From positions 62,001-126,000 of the forward strand of contig NZ_CP015698.1 of NCBI RefSeq assembly GCF_002163715.1: 64,000 nt of DNA, written 5' to 3'. The notes under the pieces are model-generated. The model was given only the letters and a program-made list of their open reading frames with translations. It did no database searches and had not been told where the DNA came from. Positions 16,958 through 26,135 of this stretch are shown here, piece after piece; positions within the stretch are counted from its first letter, which is position 1; each line of letters opens with the position of its first letter. Position numbers and translations under genes: made by a program. Source of the stretch: Curvibacter sp. AEP1-3 (GTDB lineage: Bacteria; Pseudomonadota; Gammaproteobacteria; Burkholderiales; Burkholderiaceae_C).

Positions 16958-17758
16958 TCAGTGCATCACTTGATACGGTTCCGCATCTGATCGCCGCAAC
17001 GGCGTAGCTTTGGCCAGGTTCATCCAGACAGCAAATGGCAAGTGATTGAACTGCCTCTTGGGCGCCATCCGCAGAATCTCTAGTCGTTCTTGAACCAGCT
17101 GGATGACGCCACATTCAACCGGAATTTCATCAGGCTCTGCGATGGGCCTGTCCTTGGCATCTCGACCCAAGACATACCAGCACTGCCCTCCGAGCTCTAG
17201 ATAAGCAGCACGCTTCTCCGGTTGTTTAAGATCTCCCAGCAAGTCCGCTCTGTTCACTTTGATTTCATGCACTACGGGTTCCAAGTAGGCCTGGACTGAG
17301 GAGTTCCGTATGGAGAACACATCTGGCATGCAGTAGCGCCAACTTACCTGCTCTTCGTCCTGCAAAGTCACCTTGGCTCTGAGACTCAGGTTGGTCCATA
17401 CCAGCCGACCTTCCTTTAGCATTTCGTTCGCTACCTTTTCTACGAGCGCTTCGTGGGGATCCTTGGCTTGTCGATTGGAGTTGGCTGCCTGTGCGAGGAA
17501 TTGAATACCTGCGTCAGTTACTCGCATGCGTTCATGACCACCCTCTTCCTGGAGTCGCTCGAGAAGACCGGCAGCCAGGAGTTCGATCTCCACGACATCC
17601 AAGAAAGGCCATCCTGCAGAGCGGTACATGTCTCTCAGTCGTTTGGCATGTACCTTTTTGAGTCCTATGCCATTGACGACTGCAATGTGCTTGGCACTGC
17701 GCAGCTTGTGGGTGTCTTTGCCGGTGTCTTTGCTGGTTTCTGTTTTGGTTTCTGTCAT
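16958..17758 (-). CDS. MmcB-like predicted nuclease in the umuDC operon
   Basis: The 266-residue protein has a winged-helix-like N-terminal part (residues about 40-90, FLDVVEIELLAAGLLERL to MRVTDAGIQFLAQ). A nuclease-like core follows: YCMPDVFSIR, then VVHEIKVNRADLLGDLKQPEK and CWYVLGRD. The Asp, then E-I-K, then N/S-R-A-D pattern is the one seen in MmcB (DUF1052), a PD-(D/E)xK-like DNA repair protein found with imuB/dnaE2 mutagenesis cassettes. MmcB itself is shorter, about 150 residues. The gene begins three bases after the umuC stop, so it is probably the third gene of an SOS mutagenesis operon. Confidence 0.65.
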   Translation of the reverse strand: MTETKTETSKDTGKDTHKLRSAKHIAVVNGIGLKKVHAKRLRDMYRSAGWPFLDVVEIELLAAGLLERLQEEGGHERMRVTDAGIQFLAQAANSNRQAKDPHEALVEKVANEMLKEGRLVWTNLSLRAKVTLQDEEQVSWRYCMPDVFSIRNSSVQAYLEPVVHEIKVNRADLLGDLKQPEKRAAYLELGGQCWYVLGRDAKDRPIAEPDEIPVECGVIQLVQERLEILRMAPKRQFNHLPFAVWMNLAKATPLRRSDAEPYQVMH

Positions 17759-17761
17759 GTC

Positions 17762-19063
17762 TCAGGCCCTCGCCACTGGCATGTCATCCCACCGGGTGGT
17801 GTACGCCGGGGTTCTGCGTAGTTGCTTCATCGACCACTCTCTTCGCACTCCGTCCAACCCAGCACTAGCGGTCAGGACCGTACCTTTGCCAAAACGGTAG
17901 TTCAGGGTGTCCATGGCTGTCATGAGGCGAGTTCGGTCTTCTTCTGCATCACCATCCTCCAGGTCGAGCTCTGCCTGCTGGTTGGTGTCGGGCTGCAGAT
18001 CCAGCAGCATTACGCCTGCCTTGGCGTAGTTGAATCCCGGCTTAAAGATGTGATTCAAGCCTTGGAGCGCTGCTTTGACGATGCAGGCCGTGTCCGCACT
18101 GGGTCTGCGAAGTGGAGTGACCATGGAGCGGCTGTACTGGAGATCTTTGCGGAATGGGCTTGTGCGTATGTAGACCAGCACCTGTCCGGCCTGGCTGTGT
18201 TGCTTGCGAACCTTCTCTGCGGCTCGGGATGCGAACTCAGTCACCGCCTCAGCCAGGTGATGCTGCTCGGTGATGGGCCGCCCGAAGGATCTCGTACAGG
18301 CGATCTCCTTTTGGGCAGTCGGGGTGTGATCCAGGTCGATGCACGGGGTACCCTGAAGCTCCCGGACAGTTCTCTCCAGCACCACGGACCACTTGCTACG
18401 AACGGTGGCAGGGTCCAGCTGCATCAAGTCCAACACCGTGTGGATGCCTCCGGCTTGGAGCTGTTTGCCGATTCGCCGGCCTACACCCCAGACTTCATTG
18501 ACTGGAGTGGCTGCATACACGGCATCTCGCTCTTGCTGTTCGAGAGATTCCAGGTTGCAAACTTGAGCGAGCTTGTCGGGGTAGGTTCCCGGCTTGCGCT
18601 CGGCGGTCTTGGCGATGTGATTGGCGAGCTTGGCAAGGGTCTTGGTCGGACCTATGCCAATGCCACAAGGAATACCTACCCACTGCAGGATGCGAGCCCG
18701 GATCTTCTGGCTGCGCTCTACCAGGTCACCTTTGACGCCACTGAGGTCAATGAAGGATTCATCAATGCTGTAGATCTCCTGGGCAGGACCAAGACCTGCT
18801 GCTAGGCTCATCATGCGATCGGACATATCGCCATACAACGCAAAGTTGGCAGACAAAGCCACCAAGCCTGCGTCCTCGGCCAAGTGCTTGATTTGGAACC
18901 AGGGTGCGCCCATGGCAATACCCAGCGCCTTGGCTTCGTTACTACGGGCGATCGCACATCCGTCGTTGTTAGACAGGACGACCACGGGCCGACCGTTCAG
19001 GCTGGGTCTGAAGACCCGCTCGCACGAGACATAGAAGTTGTTGCCGTCTACCAGGGCGTACAT
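17762..19063 (-). CDS. umuC: Translesion DNA polymerase V subunit UmuC
   Basis: From the ATG at 19063 the protein has 433 residues and starts [18 protein letters not shown], the typical UmuC opening with catalytic Asp. The second catalytic site is [33 protein letters not shown] follows, and the C-terminus has the little-finger and UmuC-specific tail ([17 protein letters not shown]). The frame is open to 19129, but that extension overlaps umuD and is not conserved in kind. The umuD stop lies 20 bp upstream. It copies damaged DNA with low fidelity when activated by UmuD'. Confidence 0.95.
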   Translation of the reverse strand: MYALVDGNNFYVSCERVFRPSLNGRPVVVLSNNDGCAIARSNEAKALGIAMGAPWFQIKHLAEDAGLVALSANFALYGDMSDRMMSLAAGLGPAQEIYSIDESFIDLSGVKGDLVERSQKIRARILQWVGIPCGIGIGPTKTLAKLANHIAKTAERKPGTYPDKLAQVCNLESLEQQERDAVYAATPVNEVWGVGRRIGKQLQAGGIHTVLDLMQLDPATVRSKWSVVLERTVRELQGTPCIDLDHTPTAQKEIACTRSFGRPITEQHHLAEAVTEFASRAAEKVRKQHSQAGQVLVYIRTSPFRKDLQYSRSMVTPLRRPSADTACIVKAALQGLNHIFKPGFNYAKAGVMLLDLQPDTNQQAELDLEDGDAEEDRTRLMTAMDTLNYRFGKGTVLTASAGLDGVRREWSMKQLRRTPAYTTRWDDMPVARA

Positions 19064-19083
19064 AGAAGAACTGACGGACGTGT

Positions 19084-19527
19084 TTAGGCCGATGGAAACT
19101 GCTTGATGCAGCTGGTGACCACACCCCAAATTTCGATGGTCTGGCCTTCTTTGGGCACTATGTCGGGATAGGTGGGATTTGCAGCTTGCAGCTTGACCCG
19201 TCCGGCACGCTGGTAGAGCTGTTTGACGGTGAACTCACCATCCACTACAGCCACCACGATCATTTTGTGCCGTGGCTTGATGGCTCGGTCGATGACCAGT
19301 ATGTCGTTGTCGAAGATGCCAGCATCCTTCATGGAGTGACCGGATACACGCTGCAGAAAGGTCGCCTGAGGGTGGGTGATCAGGACTTTGGACAGATCAA
19401 TGCGTTCAGCTCCGAGGTCCTCTGCCGGGCTGGGGAAGCCTGCGCAGATGCGCGTTGGGACTAGGTCCAGCAGGCAGGAAGACGTGGTGATGAGAACCGG
19501 AGGATGGCTAGCGCGATTACTGTACAT
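19084..19527 (-). CDS. umuD: SOS mutagenesis protein UmuD (S24 peptidase)
   Basis: The 147-residue protein has the self-cleavage site region [15 protein letters not shown], the nucleophile Ser in [15 protein letters not shown] and the general-base Lys in [12 protein letters not shown]. Length fits UmuD (about 140). RecA-stimulated cleavage would give active UmuD'. The only good ATG (19527) lies inside a perfect LexA box (19520-19535) and lacks a ribosome binding site, so the message may be leaderless or the true start may be a rare codon further in. First gene of umuD-umuC-MmcB-like. Confidence 0.93.
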   Translation of the reverse strand: MYSNRASHPPVLITTSSCLLDLVPTRICAGFPSPAEDLGAERIDLSKVLITHPQATFLQRVSGHSMKDAGIFDNDILVIDRAIKPRHKMIVVAVVDGEFTVKQLYQRAGRVKLQAANPTYPDIVPKEGQTIEIWGVVTSCIKQFPSA

Positions 19528-19535
19528 TTATACAG
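19520..19535 (-). promoter_or_regulatory. LexA (SOS) box
   Basis: CTGTACATTTATACAG fits CTGT-N8-ACAG exactly and is almost fully palindromic with an AT-rich centre. It overlaps the presumed umuD start codon, so LexA bound here would block the operon. Confidence 0.9.
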
Positions 19536-19700
19536 TTTAACGAGGTAGTCGCCCGAATGCAAACCCCTGGTTTTTCGATCTGCGCTCCTCACCGCTTGGG
19601 ATACTCGACCTTCAATGTAGAAGAACGTGCAACTTCTAGCCAACAGCGCGAATAGTTCGGACAACCCTGGAATCAACGTATGTGCGCTCTTTACGAGTGC

Positions 19701-20483
19701 TCAGCAGCGTTCAAATTCAGCAAACACTATGGCATGGTCACTCGTCGCCCCGAGTGCGCGGTCGTACTCGTATTGCATGGCCGTCACTCGCCATGTGGGC
19801 GCATGAAGAATGTGGTCATAGCGCCGGGGTTTCCCTCCGGTCACATGAGAGATAGCGAGTGGAGAAGCCGGTGTCATTTCCGACAACGTCGCGAGGTATG
19901 ACTTGAAAGAGTCAGATAACTTGTGCACGGGGTCACCCCCAAAAATCATTGCAGCGCACTTGCCTCCATCTCTATTGTCGAAAAACTCGATTTCAGATGA
20001 ATTAATGCTGTCTATTTTGGGTTCGTTGGCATCGCAGCACACAAAGTCCACTTTCCCTGACTCGAGAAAATCTGCAATAGAAGCGAAGTTGGAAGACTTC
20101 GCCTTTTTGTAATCAACACCCGTGAGTGAGTGGAAGTTGAGCACTGAGACTTTAGAGCATTGAAACTCGATCTCAGTGAACAAGGTTCTCTCCGGAAAGA
20201 CCGAACGCTGAAGCACGGATGATGCGGTAATCTTTCCGCCAAAGACAAATGTAGCCACACCCATACGACGGTTGCGTCCTTCATGCTTTCCTGGAACGCG
20301 ATGCAAAAGGCTGAAATCACAATCGTCAGGATTCAACGCATCTTTCAGATGCCTAAAGGAAGTCTCTGAGACTTCCTGCAATTCGACAATTGCTACAGGC
20401 TTGAGGACAGATCGAAGCAAATCAGAAATCAAGGCAACATCTGAACCTATAAAGATGTTCCACTGGATAACTTGAATGGACAT
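19701..20483 (-). CDS. Endonuclease/exonuclease/phosphatase (EEP) family protein
   Basis: A 260-residue protein with the EEP motifs in order: VIQWNIFIGSD at the N-terminus, IVELQEVSE with the metal-binding Glu, VLNFHSLTG with the catalytic His, FVCCDANEP with the D-x-N pair, RRYDHILHA, and the closing TSDHAIVFAEF (S-D-H). All catalytic positions appear intact. There is no signal peptide, so it acts in the cytoplasm. The substrate could be nucleic acid or a phosphoester; many defence islands carry such genes. It is transcribed towards umuD and away from the secreted nuclease at 20587. Confidence 0.85.
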   Translation of the reverse strand: MSIQVIQWNIFIGSDVALISDLLRSVLKPVAIVELQEVSETSFRHLKDALNPDDCDFSLLHRVPGKHEGRNRRMGVATFVFGGKITASSVLQRSVFPERTLFTEIEFQCSKVSVLNFHSLTGVDYKKAKSSNFASIADFLESGKVDFVCCDANEPKIDSINSSEIEFFDNRDGGKCAAMIFGGDPVHKLSDSFKSYLATLSEMTPASPLAISHVTGGKPRRYDHILHAPTWRVTAMQYEYDRALGATSDHAIVFAEFERC

Positions 20484-20586
20484 GCGTCAACCATCTCAAA
20501 ATACATTGCCAATTAATTGGGAGGAAAGGCTTATCCAGCAGAGCCAAAACCTGTGAGGATTCTCTCTGTTGAGCCTTAATTTTCAG

Positions 20587-21417
20587 ATGAACATTAACAC
20601 TACAGCTCCGTCAATACTCAGAATTAGTGGGAAGGCTTTGGTCAAGAAGATTCAGGGAGTAAAGCTTTTGCTTGTCTCGCTTCTCGCATCCGGTGCACTG
20701 ATAAGCGAACCTGTCATGGCATGGGGAAGCGATGGACACAAGATCGTGGCGATGCTGGCAGAAGCCCAAGTCTCCCCAACAGCACGCAAAGAGATTGATC
20801 GCCTGTTAGCTCAAGAACCGGGTGCCACATTAACCAGCATTTCGACCTGGGCCGACGAACACCGCAATCCGGCTACCGCTGCTTGGCACTATGTGAATTT
20901 CCCCCGTGGTGACTGCAATTACCGGCCAGAACGAGACTGCCTCGATGGCAAGTGTGTGATCGCAGCCATTGATAGACAGATTGAGGTCCTGCGCACACCC
21001 GGTGACGACGAAAAGCGCCTGACGGCCTTGAAGTACGTGGTGCACTTCATCGGGGACATTCACCAACCACTACATGCGGGCTTCAGTGATGACCGAGGAG
21101 GTAACAGCTTTCAGCTTCAATCCTTCATGCGTGGCAGTAACTTGCACGCTGTGTGGGACACCGGGCTTATCAAGTCGCTACAACAAGAGAACGAACAGAT
21201 AGTCAAAAGTCTCCTGGTGAGGCCTCTGACACTTCAAAAGACTGCATTCAATGCCGCTTCGATTGCGATGGAGTCTTGTAGGATTGTTTCGCAAGCGGGC
21301 TTCTATCCAGACCGGTTGGTAACGCTAGAGTATGTGGACCGCTACATTCCTGTCATGGCCTATCGGCTAGCCGCTGCAGGCTATCGGCTCGCCCAGATCT
21401 TGAATGAACTGGGCTAA
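20587..21417 (+). CDS. Secreted S1/P1-type zinc nuclease
   Basis: From the ATG at 20587 the protein has 276 residues. A signal peptide (about 25-45, VKLLLVSLLASGALISEPVM) is cleaved to leave an N-terminal Trp (A-WGSDGHKIV). The S1/P1 family uses this Trp amine and the following His as zinc ligands. Further ligands are visible: TWADEHR, AWHYVNFP, YVVHFIGDIHQPLHAGF, DRGGN and NLHAVWD. These bind three zinc ions in P1 nuclease, which cuts single-stranded DNA and RNA. The enzyme would work in the periplasm or outside. A TTG at 20569 could be an alternative start. Confidence 0.92.
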   Translation: MNINTTAPSILRISGKALVKKIQGVKLLLVSLLASGALISEPVMAWGSDGHKIVAMLAEAQVSPTARKEIDRLLAQEPGATLTSISTWADEHRNPATAAWHYVNFPRGDCNYRPERDCLDGKCVIAAIDRQIEVLRTPGDDEKRLTALKYVVHFIGDIHQPLHAGFSDDRGGNSFQLQSFMRGSNLHAVWDTGLIKSLQQENEQIVKSLLVRPLTLQKTAFNAASIAMESCRIVSQAGFYPDRLVTLEYVDRYIPVMAYRLAAAGYRLAQILNELG

Positions 21418-21875
21418 CCATTGGTTGGTCAATGCCCAAGGCGAGATAGTTAAGGTCCTCTGCTTTGAGTCATTGATGTTTGTCAGGCGGCTTTCGTGAG
21501 TATCGAACGACATAAATCAGGAGACTAGCCTTTGCAGATGCCATGCGTTGAGTTCCTTTGAACTCGGAGACCTTAGCAAATGATCTCTTGGCGCAACTCA
21601 CCACATTCCAGAATGGGCCCTTGATCTCGTGTAGCTGGGACGCTAACATCGGGCATCTCATCTAGAAGGGCTGACGCCCTGCCAACCTGCCTATCCGGGC
21701 AAGGTGGCCAAGCGATGTGGCCCAAGTGGCAACCAAGCGGAAGCGTAAAACCCTCCTTTAAGGGTTTTTTGTGCGCCTCACTTTTGTGCATGGATTGGTC
21801 CTCCGGATGGACTGGGCGATTTAACCCAATTGCTGCGCCCGGCGACTTGCCAAAGCAGCTAAATAGGAGAGCACC
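21418..21875. other. Intergenic region with a terminator
   Basis: About 460 bp without a convincing gene. It contains a Rho-independent terminator (21748-21770) and small hairpins such as GAGTTCCTTTGAACTC near 21550. Frames on both strands here lack ribosome binding sites and recognisable domains. The promoter for the coupled pair at 21876 must lie after the terminator. Confidence 0.5.
21748..21770 (+). terminator. Rho-independent terminator
   Basis: AAACCCT-CCTTTA-AGGGTTT stem-loop followed directly by TTT. It could end transcription from the secreted nuclease gene, although that stop codon is 330 bp upstream. Confidence 0.7.
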
Positions 21876-22250
21876 ATGGTGCAAAAAAGGTCGAGCGATA
21901 TCGCCTCCTCAGGCAACTCTTCGCCGCAATGTGATCCCAGCCATCTGAAATTTAAACTGGGGGACATCTGTATTACTCAGAACAGTAATGTTCCCGAGGT
22001 CAATGACGGTCAGGTAGTGGTCATCATCGGTATCAACGCAGGGTTAATCGGTAGAGACGGAATAGCCCACCCCTACGTCATTCAGCGTCTGGACGGACGT
22101 CCTCATGGCCTGATAACTGGACTGGCAACCGGTATTCCGAAGTGGTTCAAAGCCCACACTGCTAGCTGCCAGGAAAACAGGTTACGCAAGCCTCTAAAGG
22201 GCGAGTTCGTGGAAGAAATACCTTGTGCCGAGGAGAGGGATGTCCCATGA
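21876..22250 (+). CDS. Hypothetical protein
   Basis: A 124-residue protein from ATG 21876, with a good ribosome binding site (AGGAGAGCACC). The middle (FKLGDICITQNSNVPEVNDG then VVVIIGINAGL) is a beta-rich stretch that might be a small SH3-like barrel, seen here only as a pattern. The N-terminus is Ser-rich and disordered. The stop overlaps the next start as ATGA, so the two products are probably made together in similar amounts. No family is recognised. Confidence 0.65.
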   Translation: MVQKRSSDIASSGNSSPQCDPSHLKFKLGDICITQNSNVPEVNDGQVVVIIGINAGLIGRDGIAHPYVIQRLDGRPHGLITGLATGIPKWFKAHTASCQENRLRKPLKGEFVEEIPCAEERDVP

Positions 22251-22819
22251 GCATCAAACTTTCAAGGCCTTTAGCAGTAGGTTGGAGCCTTTTGCTGTCG
22301 CAAGAACTGGTAAAGCACCAGCCCATAACCGCTCATGCGCTCCATTCGCTAGAGAAGGAACTACACGATCGTGTTCGGGAGGCCGCAGAGCCTGCGGAAG
22401 AGTGGCCGGCGACTGCTGGTTGGAGCCTCGATGAGCTTCGGGAGCAGCGTGCACTGGGCGCTGTGATGGACCTGGTACTTCAACGATTGCCCATGCCACC
22501 GGAGAGTGGCTGCCTCACGGCCGGAACAAGTACTTGGAGCGTCTTGGTAGCAGACAATTTCGATCCTGAATCCACAGCCTATTGTGATAGCTGGCACTCG
22601 GACCCTATTACAGCGGTGGTTCGGTGTCGAAGTATTGTGGATGCCTGTTTGCAGGAAAGCTTCAAGCCCGACATGCGGGCGAGCGAGCTTCTTGAGCTCT
22701 ACGAGATGTTTGGTGAGGAGCCATTCGTTGTGGGGTCGGGTGCCCCCTTTTTTTCAGGACGGGACTATGCCCGACAGCGAAGCGGTGAGATCTGCGCCCC
22801 CAGACAGGAATCGACCTGA
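22247..22819 (+). CDS. Hypothetical protein, coupled to upstream gene
   Basis: From the ATG at 22247 (190 residues; ATGA overlap with the previous stop; ribosome binding site GAGGAGAGGG). The protein is mostly helical and acidic, with no signal peptide or membrane segment. It begins MSIKLSRPLAVGWSLLLSQE and later has FKPDMRASELLELYEMFGEE. Four cysteines are scattered. The family is not recognised. It and the gene before it form a two-gene unit between the secreted nuclease and the DUF2075-like gene. Confidence 0.65.
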   Translation: MSIKLSRPLAVGWSLLLSQELVKHQPITAHALHSLEKELHDRVREAAEPAEEWPATAGWSLDELREQRALGAVMDLVLQRLPMPPESGCLTAGTSTWSVLVADNFDPESTAYCDSWHSDPITAVVRCRSIVDACLQESFKPDMRASELLELYEMFGEEPFVVGSGAPFFSGRDYARQRSGEICAPRQEST

Positions 22820-23126
22820 ACCGTGATCAACCCAGACATAAAGACAAGTTGCCCAAGAAATTTTTCAGGGTGAGTTCTGGTTTGAGGCCGCAAGTTTGCC
22901 ATTGAGGCGTCATAGAGGATGAGAGCTACGACACCGGTCAGGCGGAACGATCGAACTTGTTGGCGTGACTCTTTGTTGATTGGGCAGGGCATTTGCGGGT
23001 GTCCATAATGCGTGCCGGGACCAAGGCCATTGACTCCTAAGTGTGCAGCTGTCGAATTGCGCGAAGCAAGAAGCAGGTAACACTAGGAGGGGCCAAAATA
23101 GATGTATCAATATAAACAGGGATGGC
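22820..23126. other. Intergenic region
   Basis: About 300 bp. I see no gene, terminator or repeat. The ribosome binding site of the next gene (ACAGGGATGGC) is at its right end. Confidence 0.4.
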
Positions 23127-24998
23127 ATGCAGCTTTACGCAGGAACCTCGAGGGAATTTATTTCCGATGCCACCCGTAACGGCATCGCAACGAAGCTGGA
23201 GCGGGCGTTTCTAGATAACTTCCATTACAAGCCCTCAATCCAGGAGGTTCAGTCTTGGCAGAACTCACTTTTTCGGATGGCGTTTGTATTGCAGCAAGGC
23301 AGCTTCCTGGATCACGGCATCCTTCTGGAGTATCAGTTGCCGCTGTCGAGTAGACGGCTGGATTGCATGGTCACAGGTACCAACGGCGGCGGTCAGCCGT
23401 ACTCAGTGATCGTGGAGCTGAAGCAGTGGAGCGAAGTCGAGGAGTCCAATGCGGAGGACTGCGTAACGACATGGGTGGCTGGGAGTAAGCGGGACATACT
23501 TCATCCCTCAAGGCAGGTGGGCCAGTATGAGGAGTACCTACGCGATATGCACTCTGTTTTTGTGCGTGGAGAAGTTGGCCTCCGATCCTGTGCTTTTCTG
23601 CACAACCTGTCATACGACCCAAAGGGAGAGATATTTTCAGCTCGGCATCATCATGTGCTGAAGCGCTACCCGGCCTTTACAGGCGATCACCAAGACGGTC
23701 TCATTACCTACATGGGTGACCATTTGAGGTCAGGGCGGGGGGAGGGTGTCCTTGAGCAGATCCTCAAGAGTAAGTTTTCTCCCAGCAAAAAGCTCCTTGA
23801 GCACACCGCCCAGGTCGTCCAGGACCAACGGGCCTATGTACTTTTGGACAGCCAACAGGTAGTTTTTGCTAAGGTCTTGGCTGAGGTTAGAGACGGCGCC
23901 AAGGCTTCTAAGCTCAAGAAAACAGTCGTTCTCGTCCATGGAGGGCCCGGTACAGGGAAATCTGTCATCGCGTTGCACCTCCTCGGTCGCTTATCTGGGG
24001 AGGGGCTGAAGGCGATGCACCTCACGGGCTCGAAAGCATTTACCGAAAACATGCGCAAGCTCGTAGGCACAAGGTCTGCCGCGCAATTTGGATACTTCAA
24101 TGTCAACAAACGGGGCGAACTCCCTCCTAACCAGTTTGACGCGCTGATACTGGATGAGGCACATCGAATTCGTGAGAGCAGCAGGGACAGATTTACCAAG
24201 TTGGAGGACTGGTCAGGTCTCCCCCAGATCGACGAGCTCATTCATATCGCTCGCGTTTCCGTGTTTTTTATCGACGACCGCCAAATTGTTCGCCCCGGTG
24301 AGGTAGGCAGCTCCGAGATCATCAAGGACGCTGCGAGGCGAGCTGGTGCCAAGCTGCTCGAATATGAGTTGGATGCACAGTTTCGATGTAGCGGTTCCGA
24401 CGGGTTCATTAATTGGGTCGACAATACCCTAGATGTTCGTCGAACAGCCAATGTCCTTTGGAAGCGTAAGGACCCCTACGATTTTCGAATCCTGGACTCT
24501 GTCCAGGACCTCGACGTGGCAATTCGTCAGAAGTCGAAGGAGGGCAGTGCTCGCCTCGTCGCAGGCTTCTGCTGGCCGTGGTCTAACCCGGAGAGCGATG
24601 GAAGTCTGGTGCCGGATGTACAGATTGACGGCTGGTCTATGCCGTGGAATGCCAGGCCGGAAGCTGGGCGACTTGCGGCCGGGATACCGAAGTCGAATTT
24701 TTGGGCATCAGACCCTGGCGGGTTGAATCAGGTGGGATGCGTATACACAGCTCAGGGTTTTGAGTTCGACTATGTAGGCATCATTTTTGGATTGGATTTC
24801 CGCTATGACTGGCAAAAGAATGAGTGGGTCGGGGATAAAAAGCAATCCCACGACACTATGGTCAAGCGCAGCAAAGAGCAGTTCATCGATCTTGTCAAAA
24901 ACACGTACCGAGTTCTCTTCACAAGGGGGATAAAGGGCTGCTATGTGTACTTCATGGACGAAGGTACCCGCAAGTTTTTTCAGAGTCGCCTCGAATGA
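23127..24998 (+). CDS. DUF2075-like helicase/ATPase with N-terminal nuclease-like domain
   Basis: From ATG 23127 the protein has 623 residues. Residues about 60-110 contain RRLDCMVTG and SVIVELKQWSEV: Asp followed by E-L-K, a PD-(D/E)xK-like core. The second half is an SF1-type ATPase of the DUF2075 group: Walker A VHGGPGTGKSVIALHLLGRL (about 275), ALILDEAHRIRE (Walker B, about 343), FFIDDRQIV, ELDAQFRC and the late CVYTAQGFEFDYVGIIFG and NTYRVLFTRG motifs. The family is related to the helicase part of group-III Schlafen proteins. The stop overlaps the MazG-like start (ATGA). Likely a nucleic-acid-cleaving motor with a defence role; the role is inference. Confidence 0.85.
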   Translation: MQLYAGTSREFISDATRNGIATKLERAFLDNFHYKPSIQEVQSWQNSLFRMAFVLQQGSFLDHGILLEYQLPLSSRRLDCMVTGTNGGGQPYSVIVELKQWSEVEESNAEDCVTTWVAGSKRDILHPSRQVGQYEEYLRDMHSVFVRGEVGLRSCAFLHNLSYDPKGEIFSARHHHVLKRYPAFTGDHQDGLITYMGDHLRSGRGEGVLEQILKSKFSPSKKLLEHTAQVVQDQRAYVLLDSQQVVFAKVLAEVRDGAKASKLKKTVVLVHGGPGTGKSVIALHLLGRLSGEGLKAMHLTGSKAFTENMRKLVGTRSAAQFGYFNVNKRGELPPNQFDALILDEAHRIRESSRDRFTKLEDWSGLPQIDELIHIARVSVFFIDDRQIVRPGEVGSSEIIKDAARRAGAKLLEYELDAQFRCSGSDGFINWVDNTLDVRRTANVLWKRKDPYDFRILDSVQDLDVAIRQKSKEGSARLVAGFCWPWSNPESDGSLVPDVQIDGWSMPWNARPEAGRLAAGIPKSNFWASDPGGLNQVGCVYTAQGFEFDYVGIIFGLDFRYDWQKNEWVGDKKQSHDTMVKRSKEQFIDLVKNTYRVLFTRGIKGCYVYFMDEGTRKFFQSRLE

Positions 24999-25357
24999 CA
25001 GATACCCATATCAAGCCAGCACTTATTGATGTCAGCCGCTTGGAGGCGACACTGCAACAGTTTGCGGACGACCGCGATTGGAACCAGTTCCATTCACCGA
25101 AAAACCTCGCTATGGCGCTTACCGGAGAGGTCGGTGAGTTGGTGGAGATATTCCAGTGGATGACTGAGGAGCAATCCAAGTTAGTTGCCGAGGACCCCAA
25201 AACGGCGCGAGGCGTGCGTGACGAGCTGGCAGATGTGCTGCTCTACCTGGTTAGGTTGTCTTCTGTACTTGGCGTGGACCTTAACGAGGCAGTGACTGTG
25301 AAGCTTTCAGCCAACGCGCTCAAATACCCGGAGGGTGACGCGACTCCTAAACGCTGA
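24995..25357 (+). CDS. MazG-like nucleotide pyrophosphohydrolase
   Basis: A 120-residue all-helical protein with the MazG-family metal site: LTGEVGELVEIFQW (E-x-x-E on helix 2), then RDELADVLLYLVRL (E-x-x-D on helix 3). It is the size of the short dCTPase/MazG-like group. Such enzymes hydrolyse NTPs or dNTPs to monophosphates. The ATGA overlap with the DUF2075-like gene means coupled translation and argues for a shared function, perhaps removal of nucleotides during infection (inference). Confidence 0.88.
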   Translation: MTDTHIKPALIDVSRLEATLQQFADDRDWNQFHSPKNLAMALTGEVGELVEIFQWMTEEQSKLVAEDPKTARGVRDELADVLLYLVRLSSVLGVDLNEAVTVKLSANALKYPEGDATPKR

Positions 25358-25446
25358 TGTCTCATGGCGAGTGAGCCGTTTAGTCCCGGAGCCTTGAGTA
25401 TTGCATTCGTGCGGCGAATTCGACAGAGATCAAGCAGTTTAAAAGG

Positions 25447-26022
25447 CTAGGTCTGGGAGTTGTAGAGTGATGCGTATATCTTATCGTCCAACACTTCTTC
25501 TAGGGCAATGATCCGCTCAATGAGCTCTTTTCGCGTGGAGTGGTGCATTCCCATTGGCCGACACCAGTGGGGGGAAAGCTGCCCTTCTAGTTTGGAAATG
25601 GCGAATCGCAATCTCTCCACGCTGACCATTGATTGGGTGGTGTATCTGAGGCCCTGACAGATCCTGCAACGAAACTTTGAGTCTCTTAGGTATAGCTTCA
25701 CAGCGCGCCTTCGGCACGAGGGACAGACGAACCAGGGGCGACTTCCACCCAGACTGCATCTGGTCCGCTCCACCTGCAGAGCTTCCTCAATTAGATTTTT
25801 TCCGCTTACATATGTCAGTCGTAGGCCGTCCCGATACGAAAAAATCGAAAGGGCTGACAGAACAGAATTTTTTCGGGGGTGCAGCCAACGCCATTGACCC
25901 TGCCAGGGACTTGTTAGGATTCCCCAGCGCTGCAGCTGGCGAATGTCAAGGAATCGGCAGTTCTCTACCTTCAGGTATTCCGGTGGACGTCCAGCGCCCG
26001 CCCTTATTCCACCGCGCAACAT
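25447..26022 (-). CDS. Zinc-ribbon protein of the island
   Basis: A 191-residue protein with a clear four-cysteine zinc ribbon, VCPSCRRRAVKLYLRD then FRCRICQGLRY, at residues about 98-125. The rest is basic with many Arg. The segment GGIRAGAGRPPEY at the N-terminus is also basic. Small proteins of this kind are frequent in integrative elements and could bind DNA. No exact family can be named. It lies downstream of the primase gene on the same strand, after a spacer rich in TGTCC motifs. Confidence 0.7.
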   Translation of the reverse strand: MLRGGIRAGAGRPPEYLKVENCRFLDIRQLQRWGILTSPWQGQWRWLHPRKNSVLSALSIFSYRDGLRLTYVSGKNLIEEALQVERTRCSLGGSRPWFVCPSCRRRAVKLYLRDSKFRCRICQGLRYTTQSMVSVERLRFAISKLEGQLSPHWCRPMGMHHSTRKELIERIIALEEVLDDKIYASLYNSQT

Positions 26023-26135
26023 TGTTCATCCTTTGAATACGAAATCAATTGGAAATTCATGTAACGAATCTCATCTGCGTTGCTTTCCTGGATGACAAAA
26101 GTTTCCGGACTGATTGGGACACTCCTTTAGGTTCG

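Noticed and set aside
21785..21815. ATGGATTGG...GGATGGACTGG as the second dusA att copy
   Set aside because: The similarity to the dusA core is broken by gaps and substitutions, and it lies in the middle of the island rather than at an end.
21573..21884. 103-codon minus-strand frame in the 21.4-21.9 kb gap
   Set aside because: It covers the terminator and the ribosome binding site of the next gene, and shows no protein-like pattern.
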